Shown: positions 34,252-43,066 of the stretch, piece by piece | Position numbering within the stretch: position 1 is the stretch's first letter | Layout of the letters: every line of letters starts with the position of its first letter | DNA from: CAWJMD01 sp963700925 | GTDB lineage: Bacteria; Actinomycetota; Actinomycetes; Actinomycetales; CAWJMD01 | NCBI GenBank assembly: GCA_963700925.1 | Contig: OY969553.1 | Coordinates: forward strand, 186,001 to 250,000 | DNA: 64,000 nt | Direction: 5' to 3' | Notes under the pieces: model-generated | Database searches by the model: none | Seen by the model: the letters and a program-made list of their open reading frames with translations, nothing else | Told to the model about the DNA's origin: nothing | Translations under genes and position numbers: made by a program

Positions 34252-34349
34252 GTAGGCCGATGAGTGATCCGGCGGATTCGCCGACAGCCGTGGACTCCTA
34301 GCGTCTTCCCAACGGCTGAGTCGCAGCCGACAGACCCAGGAGGACAGCC

Positions 34350-34637
34350 ATGGAATGGATCGCCGTCGCAACACCCCCGTTCAGCTCGATCGAGCAGTTC
34401 GACAGGGTCGCGAACTCGCACGAGGCGCCCGATGGCATGGTGGCCCGGTACGCCGGAACCACCGAGGGCACGCTGCGCGTCGTCACCCTCTGGGAGACGA
34501 AGGCGCACGCCGACCGGTTCTTCGCCGAGGTCCTGGGGCCCGCGCTCGCCCGAGCCCTCGGCCCCGAGCCGATCGGCAAGCCCGAGGTCGTCGGGATCGA
34601 GGTGGCGCGCAGCTACGTCCGCGAGCCCGTCTCCTGA
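34350..34637 (+). CDS. Small dimeric alpha-beta barrel (ABM-like) protein
   Basis: A 95-residue protein with an excellent ribosome site (AGGAGG, 5 nt before ATG). The pattern MEWIAVATPPFSSIEQFDRV ... VTLWETKAHADRFFAEVL is that of ferredoxin-like dimeric barrels such as antibiotic-biosynthesis monooxygenases or stress-response proteins. No catalytic residue can be singled out. It lies 98 nt after the LAL regulator, same strand, a likely target or partner. Confidence 0.65.
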   Translation: MEWIAVATPPFSSIEQFDRVANSHEAPDGMVARYAGTTEGTLRVVTLWETKAHADRFFAEVLGPALARALGPEPIGKPEVVGIEVARSYVREPVS

Positions 34638-34661
34638 CGTCGCAGGCAGCCCTGTAAAGGT

Positions 34662-34694
34662 CCGGCCGGCCCATCGAACGATGGAGCCGGTCGG
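34662..34694. terminator. Hairpin terminator between ABM-like gene and hisS
   Basis: CCGGCCGGCCCATCG pairs with CGATGGAGCCGGTCGG around a tiny loop, midway between the convergent stop codons. Confidence 0.65.
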
Positions 34695-34708
34695 GCCGAT
34701 GCCGCGCC

Positions 34709-36088
34709 TCAGTAAGGCGGGACGACGCCGGGACGAACGTCCTCGTCGGGCGGCACCCAGGTGGCTGGGTCGGCGTCCACCTGCTCGCCTGACCGGATGT
34801 CCTTGGCCTGGTGCCCGTGCTCCCGGTCGGCAGGTGGGAACCAGACGAACGGGATGCCGCGGCGGTCGGCGAACCGGATCTGCTTGCCGAACTTGTCTGC
34901 GCGAGGGGCGATCTCGGTCGCGACACCACGGGATCTGAGCGTCGCACCCACCTTCTCGGCCTCCTCGCGCCGGTCCTCGTCGACGAGTGCCACCAGCACC
35001 ACGGTGGGCACCGACCGAGTGGCGGTCAGGCCGCGGGCGAAGAGGAGCCCCAGTGCGCGTGTCACCCCGAACGAGATGCCGACGCCCGGATAGGTGGTGC
35101 GGCCGTCGCTGGCCAGTGCGTCGTAGCGTCCCCCCGAACACACCGAGAGCTGCTCGAAGCCCTCCATCGTCGTCTCGTAGACGGTCCCGGTGTAGTAGTC
35201 CAGGCCACGAGCGATCGAGAGGTCGGCGACGAGTGTCCCGGGGGCGCGGCGCGCTGCAGCCCCGACGACAGCGGTGAGCTCGTCCATGCCCTGGTCGAGA
35301 AGCTCGTGCTCGATGCCGTGCTCTTCCGTGAGCTTGCGTACTTCGTCGGCGAAACCTGTGTCGACAGAACGGATGTGGGCGAGCGCCAGGCAGGCGGCTG
35401 CCTGTTCGGGGGTCCCTCCGGCCGCGACGATCAGCGCGGCTACGCCGTCCGCACCGACCTTGTCGAGCTTGTCGATGGCACGCAACACCGCATCGGGGTC
35501 AGGCAGTCCGAGGCCCCGGTAGAAGCCCTCGGCCAGCTTGCGGTTGTTCACCCGCATCGTCATGGGCGGAAAGCCGAGGCGGCGCAGCCCGCCGAACACC
35601 TCCGCCATCACCAGGGGCAGCTCGACCTCGTAGTGGAACGGCAGCGTGTCGCGGTCCACGACGTCGATGTCGGCCTGGGCGAACTCGCGGTACCTGCCTT
35701 CCTGGGGGCGCTCCCCGCGCCACGCCTTCTGGATCTGGTAACGGCGGAAAGGAAACTGCAGCGTCCCAGCGTTTTCCAGCACGTACCGTGCGAAGGGAAC
35801 CGTCAGGTCGTAGTGCAGCGCGAGCTCGCTGGACGGGTCTGCGCCGGCCGTTGCCGAGTCGGCCCGGTCGTCAGCTTGCTCGTCTGCCAGCCTGCCCACC
35901 CCGTAGATCTCCTTGTCGATCTCGCCCTTGCGGACGAGCTGCCCGACGGTCTCCACGGCGCGAGTCTCGATGCTCGCGAACCCGTGCAGCTCGAACACCC
36001 GGCGCAGCTCGTCGAGCACCTGCTGCTCGACGATGCGTTGAGCCGGGCTCCACTCGGGGAAGCCTGAGATCGGTGCGATGCGGGCCAT
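34709..36088 (-). CDS. hisS: Histidyl-tRNA synthetase
   Basis: A class II synthetase of 459 residues. Motif 1 region (ALHYDLTVPFARYV), motif 2 (QKAWRGERPQEGRYREFAQA), histidine-A motif (ARGLDYYTGTVYE) and a C-terminal anticodon-binding HGTP domain (VPTVVLVALVDEDRREEAEK) are all seen. Its ATG shares one base with the stop of the upstream MBL gene. In actinobacteria MBL-hisS often precede aspS closely; here an accessory block of about 8 kb separates them. Confidence 0.96.
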   Translation of the reverse strand: MARIAPISGFPEWSPAQRIVEQQVLDELRRVFELHGFASIETRAVETVGQLVRKGEIDKEIYGVGRLADEQADDRADSATAGADPSSELALHYDLTVPFARYVLENAGTLQFPFRRYQIQKAWRGERPQEGRYREFAQADIDVVDRDTLPFHYEVELPLVMAEVFGGLRRLGFPPMTMRVNNRKLAEGFYRGLGLPDPDAVLRAIDKLDKVGADGVAALIVAAGGTPEQAAACLALAHIRSVDTGFADEVRKLTEEHGIEHELLDQGMDELTAVVGAAARRAPGTLVADLSIARGLDYYTGTVYETTMEGFEQLSVCSGGRYDALASDGRTTYPGVGISFGVTRALGLLFARGLTATRSVPTVVLVALVDEDRREEAEKVGATLRSRGVATEIAPRADKFGKQIRFADRRGIPFVWFPPADREHGHQAKDIRSGEQVDADPATWVPPDEDVRPGVVPPY

Positions 36089-36804
36089 CAGTGGGCCACC
36101 TCGAGCAGGTAGGGGTTGGTCGCCCGCTCGCGGGCGATCGTGGTGGCAGGGCCGTGCCCAGGGAGCACCAGCATGTCGTCGGGCAGTGGCAGGACGACGT
36201 CACGGAGGGAGCGCAGCATGGCCGCGTGGGAGCCTCCGGGCAGGTCCGTTCGTCCGATGCTCCCCGCGAAGAGGACGTCGCCCGCCAGCGCGGTCGAGGT
36301 GGGCCGGCCCGGGTCGCCGGGGTCGCCTCTGAGCGAGTCAGGCACGTCGTCGACCGTGAACAACACGGATCCCTCGGTGTGACCCGGAGCGTGCCGCACG
36401 GTGAGCGCGAGGCCTGCGACGTCGAGGCGCTCGTCACCGGCGACCAGCCGCACGTCGGACGGCTCGACCCACGACGCCTTGCGGCCGAACTGCTGCTCGA
36501 GCATCGCCACCAGAGAAGGGTCCATGGTGTCGAGGGGGTTCGCGAGGCGGTAGCGGTCGTCGGGGTGCACCAGCGCGGGGACCCCGTGCGCTCCGCAGAC
36601 CGGCGTGACCGAGTAGACGTGGTCGAGGTGACCGTGCGTCAGGAGTACCGCTGCGGGCCTGAGCCGGTGCGCGGAGAGCACCGATGCGAGCTCGTCCAGC
36701 ACGCCGATGCCCGGGTCGACCACCACGCACTCCTCCCCCTCGGCCGGGGCGACGACGTAGCAGTTGGTCCCGAAAGCGGCGGCAGGAAAGGAGGACAGGA
36801 GCAC
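36088..36804 (-). CDS. MBL-fold metallo-hydrolase (glyoxalase II-like)
   Basis: A 238-residue metallo-beta-lactamase fold protein with the zinc motif LTHGHLDHV, the second ligand in RHAPGHTEGSV, the bridging Asp in ALAGDVLFAGSIGRTDLPGG and the last His in LPGHGPATT. Probably hydrolyses thioesters of mycothiol or similar. It overlaps the hisS start by one base (TGATG), a conserved actinobacterial pair. Confidence 0.88.
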   Translation of the reverse strand: MLLSSFPAAAFGTNCYVVAPAEGEECVVVDPGIGVLDELASVLSAHRLRPAAVLLTHGHLDHVYSVTPVCGAHGVPALVHPDDRYRLANPLDTMDPSLVAMLEQQFGRKASWVEPSDVRLVAGDERLDVAGLALTVRHAPGHTEGSVLFTVDDVPDSLRGDPGDPGRPTSTALAGDVLFAGSIGRTDLPGGSHAAMLRSLRDVVLPLPDDMLVLPGHGPATTIARERATNPYLLEVAH

Positions 36805-36944
36805 GGCGCGAGCCTACCGGCGCGCCAACCGCCGCCCACGGCGGCGCAGTTCCGGTGTCGCCGCATACACTCGGCCCGCGAGTCACCTTTCACCGGGCGC
36901 CGCTCCATGGCGTGCCGGTCACATGAAACCCGGGAGTGTTCCAC

Positions 36945-37751
36945 GTGTCGCCGAGCAAGCGGGAGCGGGAGTACGCACGTCGTCGGTACTCCGACTGGCA
37001 GCAACGTCTGGCCGAGAAGAAGGCGAGGCGCCGCAGGATCCAGATCATCCTGGCCGTCGTGGCCGCTGTGATGGTGCCGGTCGTAGTGGTCGGCTTCATG
37101 TGGTGGCAGGACCGCGACGAGAAGGACCCCGCTACTGCCGAGCCGAGTGCGAGCCAGACCGACGGCGCGGACCCCGAGAACCCCTGTCCCCCGGTCGAGG
37201 TCACCCCACCCGCCGAGCCCCTGCAGTTCCCGGCCGCCCCCGACCCCGCTGTCGCAGAGGGCCGGACGTGGACCGCGACGGTCACGACCACCTGCGGCGA
37301 GATCGGTCTCGAGCTGGACGGCGCGCTCGCGCCGCAGGCGGTGGCGAACTTCGTCCAGCTGTCGAAGGACTCGTTCTTCGACTCGACGCCGTGCCACCGG
37401 CTGGTGCCCACCGGCATCTTCGTGCTGCAGTGCGGCGACCCGACCGGCACCGGTAACGGTGGACCCGGGTACAACTGGGGGCCGATCGAGAACGCGCCCG
37501 CCGACGACATGTACCCGGCGGGCACGCTGGCGATGGCCCGCGTGGGCGACCAGGCGGAGAGCCAGGGCAGCCAGTTCTTCCTCGTCTACGCGGACTCCAA
37601 GATCCCCTCCGACACCGCAGGCGGGTACACCGTCTTCGGCAAGATCACCGCGGGCCTCGACATCATCCAGAAGATCGCGGACGGCGGCGTGGCTGACGAC
37701 GGCACGGCCCCCAAGCGTGCCGTGAGCATCGTGGGGGTGACCGTCTCGTGA
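36945..37751 (+). CDS. Membrane-anchored cyclophilin-type peptidyl-prolyl isomerase
   Basis: The start GTG at 36945 (MSPSKREREYARRRY) is preferred to GTG 36936 because it fits the family; GGGAG lies 9 nt upstream. The 268-residue protein has a basic cytoplasmic tail, one membrane helix (IILAVVAAVMVPVVVVGFMW), a short acidic linker and a cyclophilin domain (ANFVQLSKDSFFDSTPCHRL, then SQGSQFFLVYADS). The usual catalytic Arg is replaced in the PCHRLVPTGIFVLQCGDP stretch, as in other actinobacterial membrane cyclophilins, where activity can be low. It folds exported proteins. GTGA overlap with the DUF349 gene. Confidence 0.9.
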   Translation: MSPSKREREYARRRYSDWQQRLAEKKARRRRIQIILAVVAAVMVPVVVVGFMWWQDRDEKDPATAEPSASQTDGADPENPCPPVEVTPPAEPLQFPAAPDPAVAEGRTWTATVTTTCGEIGLELDGALAPQAVANFVQLSKDSFFDSTPCHRLVPTGIFVLQCGDPTGTGNGGPGYNWGPIENAPADDMYPAGTLAMARVGDQAESQGSQFFLVYADSKIPSDTAGGYTVFGKITAGLDIIQKIADGGVADDGTAPKRAVSIVGVTVS

Positions 37752-39661
37752 GCGAGCGGACCGAGGGAAGCGCGCAGACGCCGAGCGAGCCGTCGACGGA
37801 GCCGACGGAGCCGACGCCCGGCGGCGTCCACGCGCCGGTTCCCGGGCCCGCCCCTGAACCTCCAACCGAGGCGGCACCTGAGCCCGCCACGGCTTCGGTC
37901 GAGCCCACACCCGAGCCGACCCCGGAGCCCACACCCGAGCCCACACCCGAGCCCACACCCGAAGCCCACACCCGAACCCACACCCGAACCCACACCCGAA
38001 CCCACACCCGAACCCACACCCGAACCCACACCCGAACCCACACCCGAACCCACACCCGAACCCACACCCGAACCCACACCCGAACCCACACCCGAACCCA
38101 CCCGGAACCGACCCCGGAACCGACCCCGGAGCCCAGCCCCGAGCCCACCCCGGAACCGAGGCCGGAGCCCAGTCCAGAGCCGACGCCCGAGCCCGACGCA
38201 GAACCCACGCCCGCGCCCAGCGCGGAGCCGACCCCCGAGCCCACCGCGGAGCCGACCCCCGAGCCCACCCCGGCGGCGGCACGACCGCAGCCGCGGCCGG
38301 CGCCACGGCCCGGTCCAGCGTCGGTAGCCGCGCGTCCGCACCCACCGGCAACCGCGCCGGCCGCAGCAGCGGTCACGCGCGAGGAGCCGGTCGCCGCGGT
38401 CCGTCCACCGAGCGATCCCGCTCCTTGGGGTCGGGTCGCCGACGACGGCACCGTCTACGTCAAGACGCCGGACGGCGAACGCGCTGTCGGTTCCTACCCC
38501 GACACGAGCCCCGCCGAGGCGCTGGCCTACTTCGGACGCAAGTACGACGATCTCGTCGCTCAGGTCGACCTGGCCGAGCAGCGGCTGCACGTGACAGGGG
38601 CGGCTCTCAAGGACGTCGTCAAGGGCCTGGACGTCGTCCGACAGCAGCTGCCCGAGGCCGCAGTGGTCGGCGACCTGCAGGGTCTGGCCGAGCGCATCAC
38701 CGGGCTCGACGCCACCGTCGCCGAGCGTCGGAAGGACGCCGAGAAGGCGCGGGCCGCTGCCAAGGAGGAGTCGCGGCTGGCGCGACTCGCGCTGGTGGAG
38801 GAGGCGGAGGCGATCGCGGCGACCGACCCGGCTCGCGTCCAATGGAAGGCGTCCGGCGATCGGATGCAGTCGCTCTTCGAGGAGTGGAAGACCGCACAGC
38901 GCTCCGGTGCCCGACTCGACAAGCCGGTCGAGGAGGAGCTGTGGAAGCGGTTCAGCCACTCCCGCACCACGTTTGACCGAGCCCGCAAGCACCACTTCGC
39001 CCAGCTCAACGTCGAGCACGGCGAAGCGAAGGTGGCGAAGGAGAAGCTGGTCAAGGAGGCCGAGGCCCTCGCCAGCTCTCGCGACTGGGCAGCAACGGCC
39101 ACGGCCTACCGGACGCTGATGGACCGCTGGCGTGCCGCGGGTCGGGCCGGCCGCAAGGACGACGACGCGCTCTGGGCGCGCTTCAGGGGTGCACAGGACA
39201 CCTTCTTCGAGGCACGCAACGCCGAGCTCGCCGAGCAGGAGGCCGAGTTCGCGGCCAACCTCGAGGTGAAGGAGAAGCTGCTCGCCGAGGCGGAGGCGCT
39301 CGTACCCGTCAAGGACCTCGAGCGCGCCAAGACCGTGCTGCGCGGGATCCAGGACCGCTGGGAGGCTGCCGGCAAGGTGCCACGGGCCGACCTCGGCCGC
39401 ATCGAGAAGCGGATGCGAACGGTCGAGCAGGCGGTCCGCGACATCGAGGACACGAAGTGGAAGCGCTCGAACCCCGAGACCAAGGCCCGTGCGGACAGCG
39501 CGCTGGGTCAGCTCGAGGACTCGATCGCCGGCCTGGAGCGCGATCTCGAAGCAGCCCGTGCATCAGGAGACGCCAGGGGTGTCAAGGACGCCGAGCAGGC
39601 ACTTGCGGCGCGGCGCGCGTGGCTCGAGCAGGTTCGCAAGGCGGCCGACGACTTCTCCTGA
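37748..39661 (+). CDS. DUF349 domain protein with long Pro/Glu and (His-Thr-Arg-Thr) repeat linker
   Basis: A 637-residue protein. The first ~215 residues are low complexity: PEPT repeats (to residue 73), then eleven HTRT tetrapeptides (74-118), then PEPT again. The folded part begins near residue 220 and has several DUF349 helical repeats (RVQWKASGDRMQSLFEEW; DWAATATAYRTLMDRWRAAG; AKTVLRGIQDRWEAAGKV). DUF349 proteins lie next to relA in actinobacteria, and the family has no settled function. The HTRT tract results from two compensating one-base shifts around a 12 bp tandem repeat. GTG start, overlapping the cyclophilin stop. Confidence 0.88.
   Translation: MSERTEGSAQTPSEPSTEPTEPTPGGVHAPVPGPAPEPPTEAAPEPATASVEPTPEPTPEPTPEPTPEPTPEAHTRTHTRTHTRTHTRTHTRTHTRTHTRTHTRTHTRTHTRTHTRTHPEPTPEPTPEPSPEPTPEPRPEPSPEPTPEPDAEPTPAPSAEPTPEPTAEPTPEPTPAAARPQPRPAPRPGPASVAARPHPPATAPAAAAVTREEPVAAVRPPSDPAPWGRVADDGTVYVKTPDGERAVGSYPDTSPAEALAYFGRKYDDLVAQVDLAEQRLHVTGAALKDVVKGLDVVRQQLPEAAVVGDLQGLAERITGLDATVAERRKDAEKARAAAKEESRLARLALVEEAEAIAATDPARVQWKASGDRMQSLFEEWKTAQRSGARLDKPVEEELWKRFSHSRTTFDRARKHHFAQLNVEHGEAKVAKEKLVKEAEALASSRDWAATATAYRTLMDRWRAAGRAGRKDDDALWARFRGAQDTFFEARNAELAEQEAEFAANLEVKEKLLAEAEALVPVKDLERAKTVLRGIQDRWEAAGKVPRADLGRIEKRMRTVEQAVRDIEDTKWKRSNPETKARADSALGQLEDSIAGLERDLEAARASGDARGVKDAEQALAARRAWLEQVRKAADDFS
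37967..38098 (+). repeat. Eleven tandem 12 bp repeats inside the DUF349 gene
   Basis: Eleven identical CACACCCGAACC units. In the frame used they read HTRT; one base earlier or later they would read the TPEP found on both sides. The frame enters at GAAGCC (37961-37966, one extra G) and leaves at CACCCGGAA (one missing C near 38102). Confidence 0.9.
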
Positions 39662-39684
39662 CCCCGTCCGACACGGTCGAGTGC

Positions 39685-39726
39685 TGAGAAGTGGGGCCGT
39701 CCCCGCGCCGATGGCCCCACTTCTCA
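39685..39726. terminator. Perfect inverted repeat after the DUF349 gene
   Basis: TGAGAAGTGGGGCC pairs over all 14 positions with GGCCCCACTTCTCA around a 14-base loop, 24 nt after the stop. Probably a terminator, though the length and perfection would also fit an operator. Confidence 0.65.
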
Positions 39727-39860
39727 ACATTGGCTCGGACGAGGTCCGCCGCCCATCGAGGTCCGCAAGCCATCCACAGGCAGGACGTCCACCCGTCGCA
39801 CCGTCCACAGCGTGAGGCTGGGGCTTGTCGCGGCACCCCTGCGACTGGCACACCTTGACT

Positions 39861-40625
39861 GTGACCACCGAAACCACGCACGCCCCAGCGGACTCGGGAC
39901 TGGAGTGGCTGCTGCCGCCGGTCCGGTCGCTGCTCGACCCGATCGTGCCCGGTCCGGGGCACGGCGCCGCGGCGCTGGCTCGCTGGCACCGCGAGGGTCT
40001 CGTCCGCGCACTCGTCGACGACGTGTACGTGGCCGCGCCCTGGGCGCAGGTGCCGGCCGCACGGTGCGCCGCCCTGGCTCTGCTGCTGCGCGCGGGAAGT
40101 GCGATCGGGATGGCGTCGTCGGTGTGGGCCAGGGGTGGTCCCGGGCGTGCACCCCTCGAGGTCGCACGAGGCCCCGGCGGAGTGCACGACCGCGACGAGC
40201 ACGAGGTCGACCTCCTGCTCCCGCCTCAGGCGGGCCGCTCTCGCACCCGTGACGGGGTGCGCACCAGGCGGCTCCCCTTTCGCGACGACGAGGTCGAGCA
40301 CGTGCACGGTGTGCCGTTGACCCGTCCGCTGCGGGCCGCCGTCGACCTCGTGATGTGGGGCACGGAGCGAGACCAGCCGGCACTGGACTGGTTGTGGCGC
40401 AACGGGGTCGACCCGAGTGCCGTGCGCGCAGACCTGTCCACCCGACGATCGAACGCGTGGACCGTTCGTGGCCTCGCGGTACTCGCTCGGGTCGGCACCG
40501 ACGACGCCCACCCGCTGGCGGCCCATCCTCTGACCGACCCCGCCACCGTGTGGGCGCTGGGTCGAAACGGGCTGAGTCGAAACGGCCTGGGTCGAAACGC
40601 GCTCAGCCGGAACGCTTCCCGGTGA
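39861..40625 (+). CDS. AbiEi antitoxin-like protein without toxin partner
   Basis: A protein of 254 residues from GTG 39861 (TTG at 39825 is an alternative). It has the layout of type IV antitoxin/AbiEi-like proteins common in actinobacteria: an N-terminal region (LARWHREGLVRALVDDVYVA) with winged-helix character and a middle ending in VHGVPLTRPLRAAVDLVMWG, followed by a helical C-terminus. No AbiEii nucleotidyltransferase is adjacent. The last ~20 residues (RNGLSRNGLGRNALSRN) come from 15 bp repeats that run into the 3' end of relA, which it overlaps by 23 nt. Family assignment is tentative. Confidence 0.6.
   Translation: MTTETTHAPADSGLEWLLPPVRSLLDPIVPGPGHGAAALARWHREGLVRALVDDVYVAAPWAQVPAARCAALALLLRAGSAIGMASSVWARGGPGRAPLEVARGPGGVHDRDEHEVDLLLPPQAGRSRTRDGVRTRRLPFRDDEVEHVHGVPLTRPLRAAVDLVMWGTERDQPALDWLWRNGVDPSAVRADLSTRRSNAWTVRGLAVLARVGTDDAHPLAAHPLTDPATVWALGRNGLSRNGLGRNALSRNASR
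40560..40619 (+). repeat. Four 15 bp tandem repeats at the relA 3' end
   Basis: Units GGTCGAAACGGGCTG, AGTCGAAACGGCCTG, GGTCGAAACGCGCTC and AGCCGGAACGCTTCC. The last, most divergent unit encodes the final residues of relA on the minus strand; the other three extend the opposite gene. Confidence 0.85.
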
Positions 40626-43011
40626 TGCGGTAGACGTCGAACACGCCCTCGACGCGCTTGACGGCCGCGAGCACGTGCCCCAGATGGCCCGGGTCACCCA
40701 TCTCGAACACGAACTTCGAGATCGCGACGCGCTCGCGGCTGGTGCTCACCGAGGCCGACAGGATGTTGACGTGGTGGTCGGACAGCGCCCTGGTGACGTC
40801 CGACAGCAGGCGTGCCCGGTCGAGCGCCTCGACCTGGATCTGCACGAGGAAGACGCTCGCGGCACCCACCGACCACTCGACGTCGACGATCCGCCCGTCC
40901 TGGCTGAGCAGGCCGGCCACGTTGTGGCAGTCCGAAACGTGCACGGAGACACCGTGACCGCGCGTCACGAAGCCGATGATCCCGTCGCCCGGCACCGGCG
41001 TGCAGCACTTCGCGAGCTTGACCCAGATGTCGTCAAGACCCTTGACGACCACGCCGGGGTCTCCCGACCGCGGCCTTCGGACCGGCGTCGTCGACGGGAT
41101 CGTCGCCTCGGCGAGGTCCTCCTCGGCCCCGTCGGCACCACCCATCGCCGTGACCAGCTTGGAGACGATGCTGGCCGCCGAGACGTGGCCCTCGCCGACG
41201 GCGGCGTACAGGGCCGACACGTCGGCATAGCGCAGCTCCGTGGCCAGGCCGACCAGTGACTCGTGGCTCATCAGCCGCTGGATCGGAAGACCCTGCTTGC
41301 GCATCGCCTTGGCGATGTGGTCCTTGCCCTGCTCGATGGCCTCTTCGCGGCGCTCCTTCGAGAACCACTGCCGGATCTTGTTGCGCGCGCGAGGGCTCTT
41401 GACGAACGTCAGCCAGTCGCGGCTCGGCCCGGCGTCGGCGACCTTCGACGTGAAAACCTCTACGACGTCACCGTTCTCGAGCGGCGACTCCAGCGACACG
41501 AGGCGGCCGTTGACCCGAGCGCCCATGGTGCGGTGCCCCACCTCCGTGTGCACGGCGTAGGCGAAGTCGACGGGCGTCGAGTCGGCCGGGAGCGCCACCA
41601 CGTCGCCCTTCGGCGTGAACACGTAGACCTCGCGGCCACCGATCTCGAAACGCAGGGAGTCGAGGAACTCGCCCGGGTCGGCGGTCTCGCGCTGCCAGTC
41701 GAGAAGCTGTCGCAGCCAAGCCATCTCGTTCGCGTTGGCGGTGTCGCCGGCCTCCGTCGACGCCCCCTTGTTGGCGGCGTCCTTGTACTTCCAGTGCGCG
41801 GCGACCCCCAGCTCCGCGCGACGGTGCATCAGGTGGGTGCGGATCTGGACTTCGACGGGCTTTCCGCTCGGCCCGATCACGGTCGTGTGCAGGGACTGGT
41901 ACATGTTGAACTTGGGCATCGCGATGTAGTCCTTGAAGCGCCCCGGCACGGGGTTCCACCGTGCGTGCAGGGCGCCCAATACCGCGTAGCAGTCGCGGAC
42001 GGTCTCGACCAGGACCCGAACGCCGACCAGGTCGTAGATGTCGGCGAAGTCGCGTCCCCTCACGATCATCTTCTGGTAGACGGAGTAGTAGTGCTTCGGC
42101 CGCCCCGTCACCGTCGCCTTGATCTTGGCGCCGCGAAGGTCCTCCCTGACGTGCTCCCGCACCAGGGCCAGGTACTCCTCGCGGGCCGGCGCACGGTCGG
42201 CGACCAGCCGCACGATCTCGTCGTACACACCGGGATACAGCGTGGCGAACGAGAGGTCCTCGAGCTCCCACTTGATCGTGTTCATGCCGAGCCGGTGCGC
42301 CAGCGGGGCGTAGATCTCCAGCGTCTCGCGCGCCTTGCGCTCGGCCGACGCCTGCGAGACGTACTTCCAGGTGCGGGCGTTGTGCAACCGGTCGGCCAGC
42401 TTGATCAGCAACACCCTGATGTCGCGGGCCATCGCGACGACCATCTTGCGGACGGTCTCTGCCTGCGCCGCGTCGCCGTAGGTCACCTTGTCGAGCTTCG
42501 TGACGCCGTCCACGAGCATCGCGACCTCGTCGCCGAAGTCCTTGCGCATCGCGTCGAGGCTGTAGCTCGTGTCCTCCACCGTGTCGTGCAGCAGGGCCGC
42601 CGCGAGGGTCGGCACCGTCATGCCGAGCTCGGCCAGGATCGTGGCGACCGCGACCGGGTGGGTGATGTACGGGTCGCCGCTCTTGCGGCGCTGCCCACGG
42701 TGAGCCTTCTCGGCCACCTCGTACGCGCGCTCGAGCATTCCCGTGTCCGACTTGGGGTGGTTGGCGCGCACGGAGCGGAGCAGGGGCTCCAGCACGGGGG
42801 ACGTCGACCCGCTGCGGTTGCCGAACCGCGCGATCCTCGCCCGCAGACCGATCGGGCCGGTCTCGCCCGGCCGCAGGGTCGGGACAGCCAGGGGCAGGAT
42901 GTCAGCACCCGTCGCCGCGCCCACCGGGGCATCGGCCTGAGTGTCGGCGCGGGCAGCGGCAGCGGATGGCCGCGGCGTGACGGACTCGACGCCCTCGCTC
43001 ACCGACACCAC
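40603..43011 (-). CDS. relA: Bifunctional (p)ppGpp synthetase/hydrolase
   Basis: An 802-residue RSH enzyme that makes and degrades the stringent-response alarmone. An N-terminal ~75-residue extension precedes the HD hydrolase domain (ALLHDTVEDTSYSLDAM), then the synthetase domain with RFKDYIAMPK and MYQSLHTTV (RxKD motif, as in bifunctional enzymes), TGS (REVYVFTPKGDVVALPADST), a zinc-finger-like/helical region (LAKCCTPVPGDGIIGF) and a C-terminal ACT domain. Both active sites look intact. It lies in the usual apt-secF-secD context. Confidence 0.96.
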   Translation of the reverse strand: MVSVSEGVESVTPRPSAAAARADTQADAPVGAATGADILPLAVPTLRPGETGPIGLRARIARFGNRSGSTSPVLEPLLRSVRANHPKSDTGMLERAYEVAEKAHRGQRRKSGDPYITHPVAVATILAELGMTVPTLAAALLHDTVEDTSYSLDAMRKDFGDEVAMLVDGVTKLDKVTYGDAAQAETVRKMVVAMARDIRVLLIKLADRLHNARTWKYVSQASAERKARETLEIYAPLAHRLGMNTIKWELEDLSFATLYPGVYDEIVRLVADRAPAREEYLALVREHVREDLRGAKIKATVTGRPKHYYSVYQKMIVRGRDFADIYDLVGVRVLVETVRDCYAVLGALHARWNPVPGRFKDYIAMPKFNMYQSLHTTVIGPSGKPVEVQIRTHLMHRRAELGVAAHWKYKDAANKGASTEAGDTANANEMAWLRQLLDWQRETADPGEFLDSLRFEIGGREVYVFTPKGDVVALPADSTPVDFAYAVHTEVGHRTMGARVNGRLVSLESPLENGDVVEVFTSKVADAGPSRDWLTFVKSPRARNKIRQWFSKERREEAIEQGKDHIAKAMRKQGLPIQRLMSHESLVGLATELRYADVSALYAAVGEGHVSAASIVSKLVTAMGGADGAEEDLAEATIPSTTPVRRPRSGDPGVVVKGLDDIWVKLAKCCTPVPGDGIIGFVTRGHGVSVHVSDCHNVAGLLSQDGRIVDVEWSVGAASVFLVQIQVEALDRARLLSDVTRALSDHHVNILSASVSTSRERVAISKFVFEMGDPGHLGHVLAAVKRVEGVFDVYRITGKRSG

Positions 43012-43066
43012 CTCCCGCGCTAGACAACCAGTCTAGGCGCCAGGGCCATCAGTCCTGGTCAGGGCC

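Noticed and set aside
26727..34637. Integrated mobile element or prophage
   Set aside because: No integrase, transposase, terminal repeats or tRNA target were seen. The intein is the only selfish element.
37967..38098. Possible CRISPR array
   Set aside because: Units are 12 bp and contiguous without spacers; they lie inside a coding sequence.
36639..38351. Long minus-strand frame rich in Gly-Phe-Gly-Cys repeats
   Set aside because: It is the antisense reading of the 12 bp repeats in the DUF349 gene and crosses the MBL and cyclophilin genes. No ribosome site or codon bias of its own.
37663..38451. Minus-strand Val-Trp-Val-Arg repeat frame
   Set aside because: Another antisense frame of the same repeat tract.
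39861..40625. Complete AbiE-type toxin-antitoxin pair
   Set aside because: The AbiEi-like gene has no adjacent nucleotidyltransferase toxin; both neighbours are housekeeping genes.
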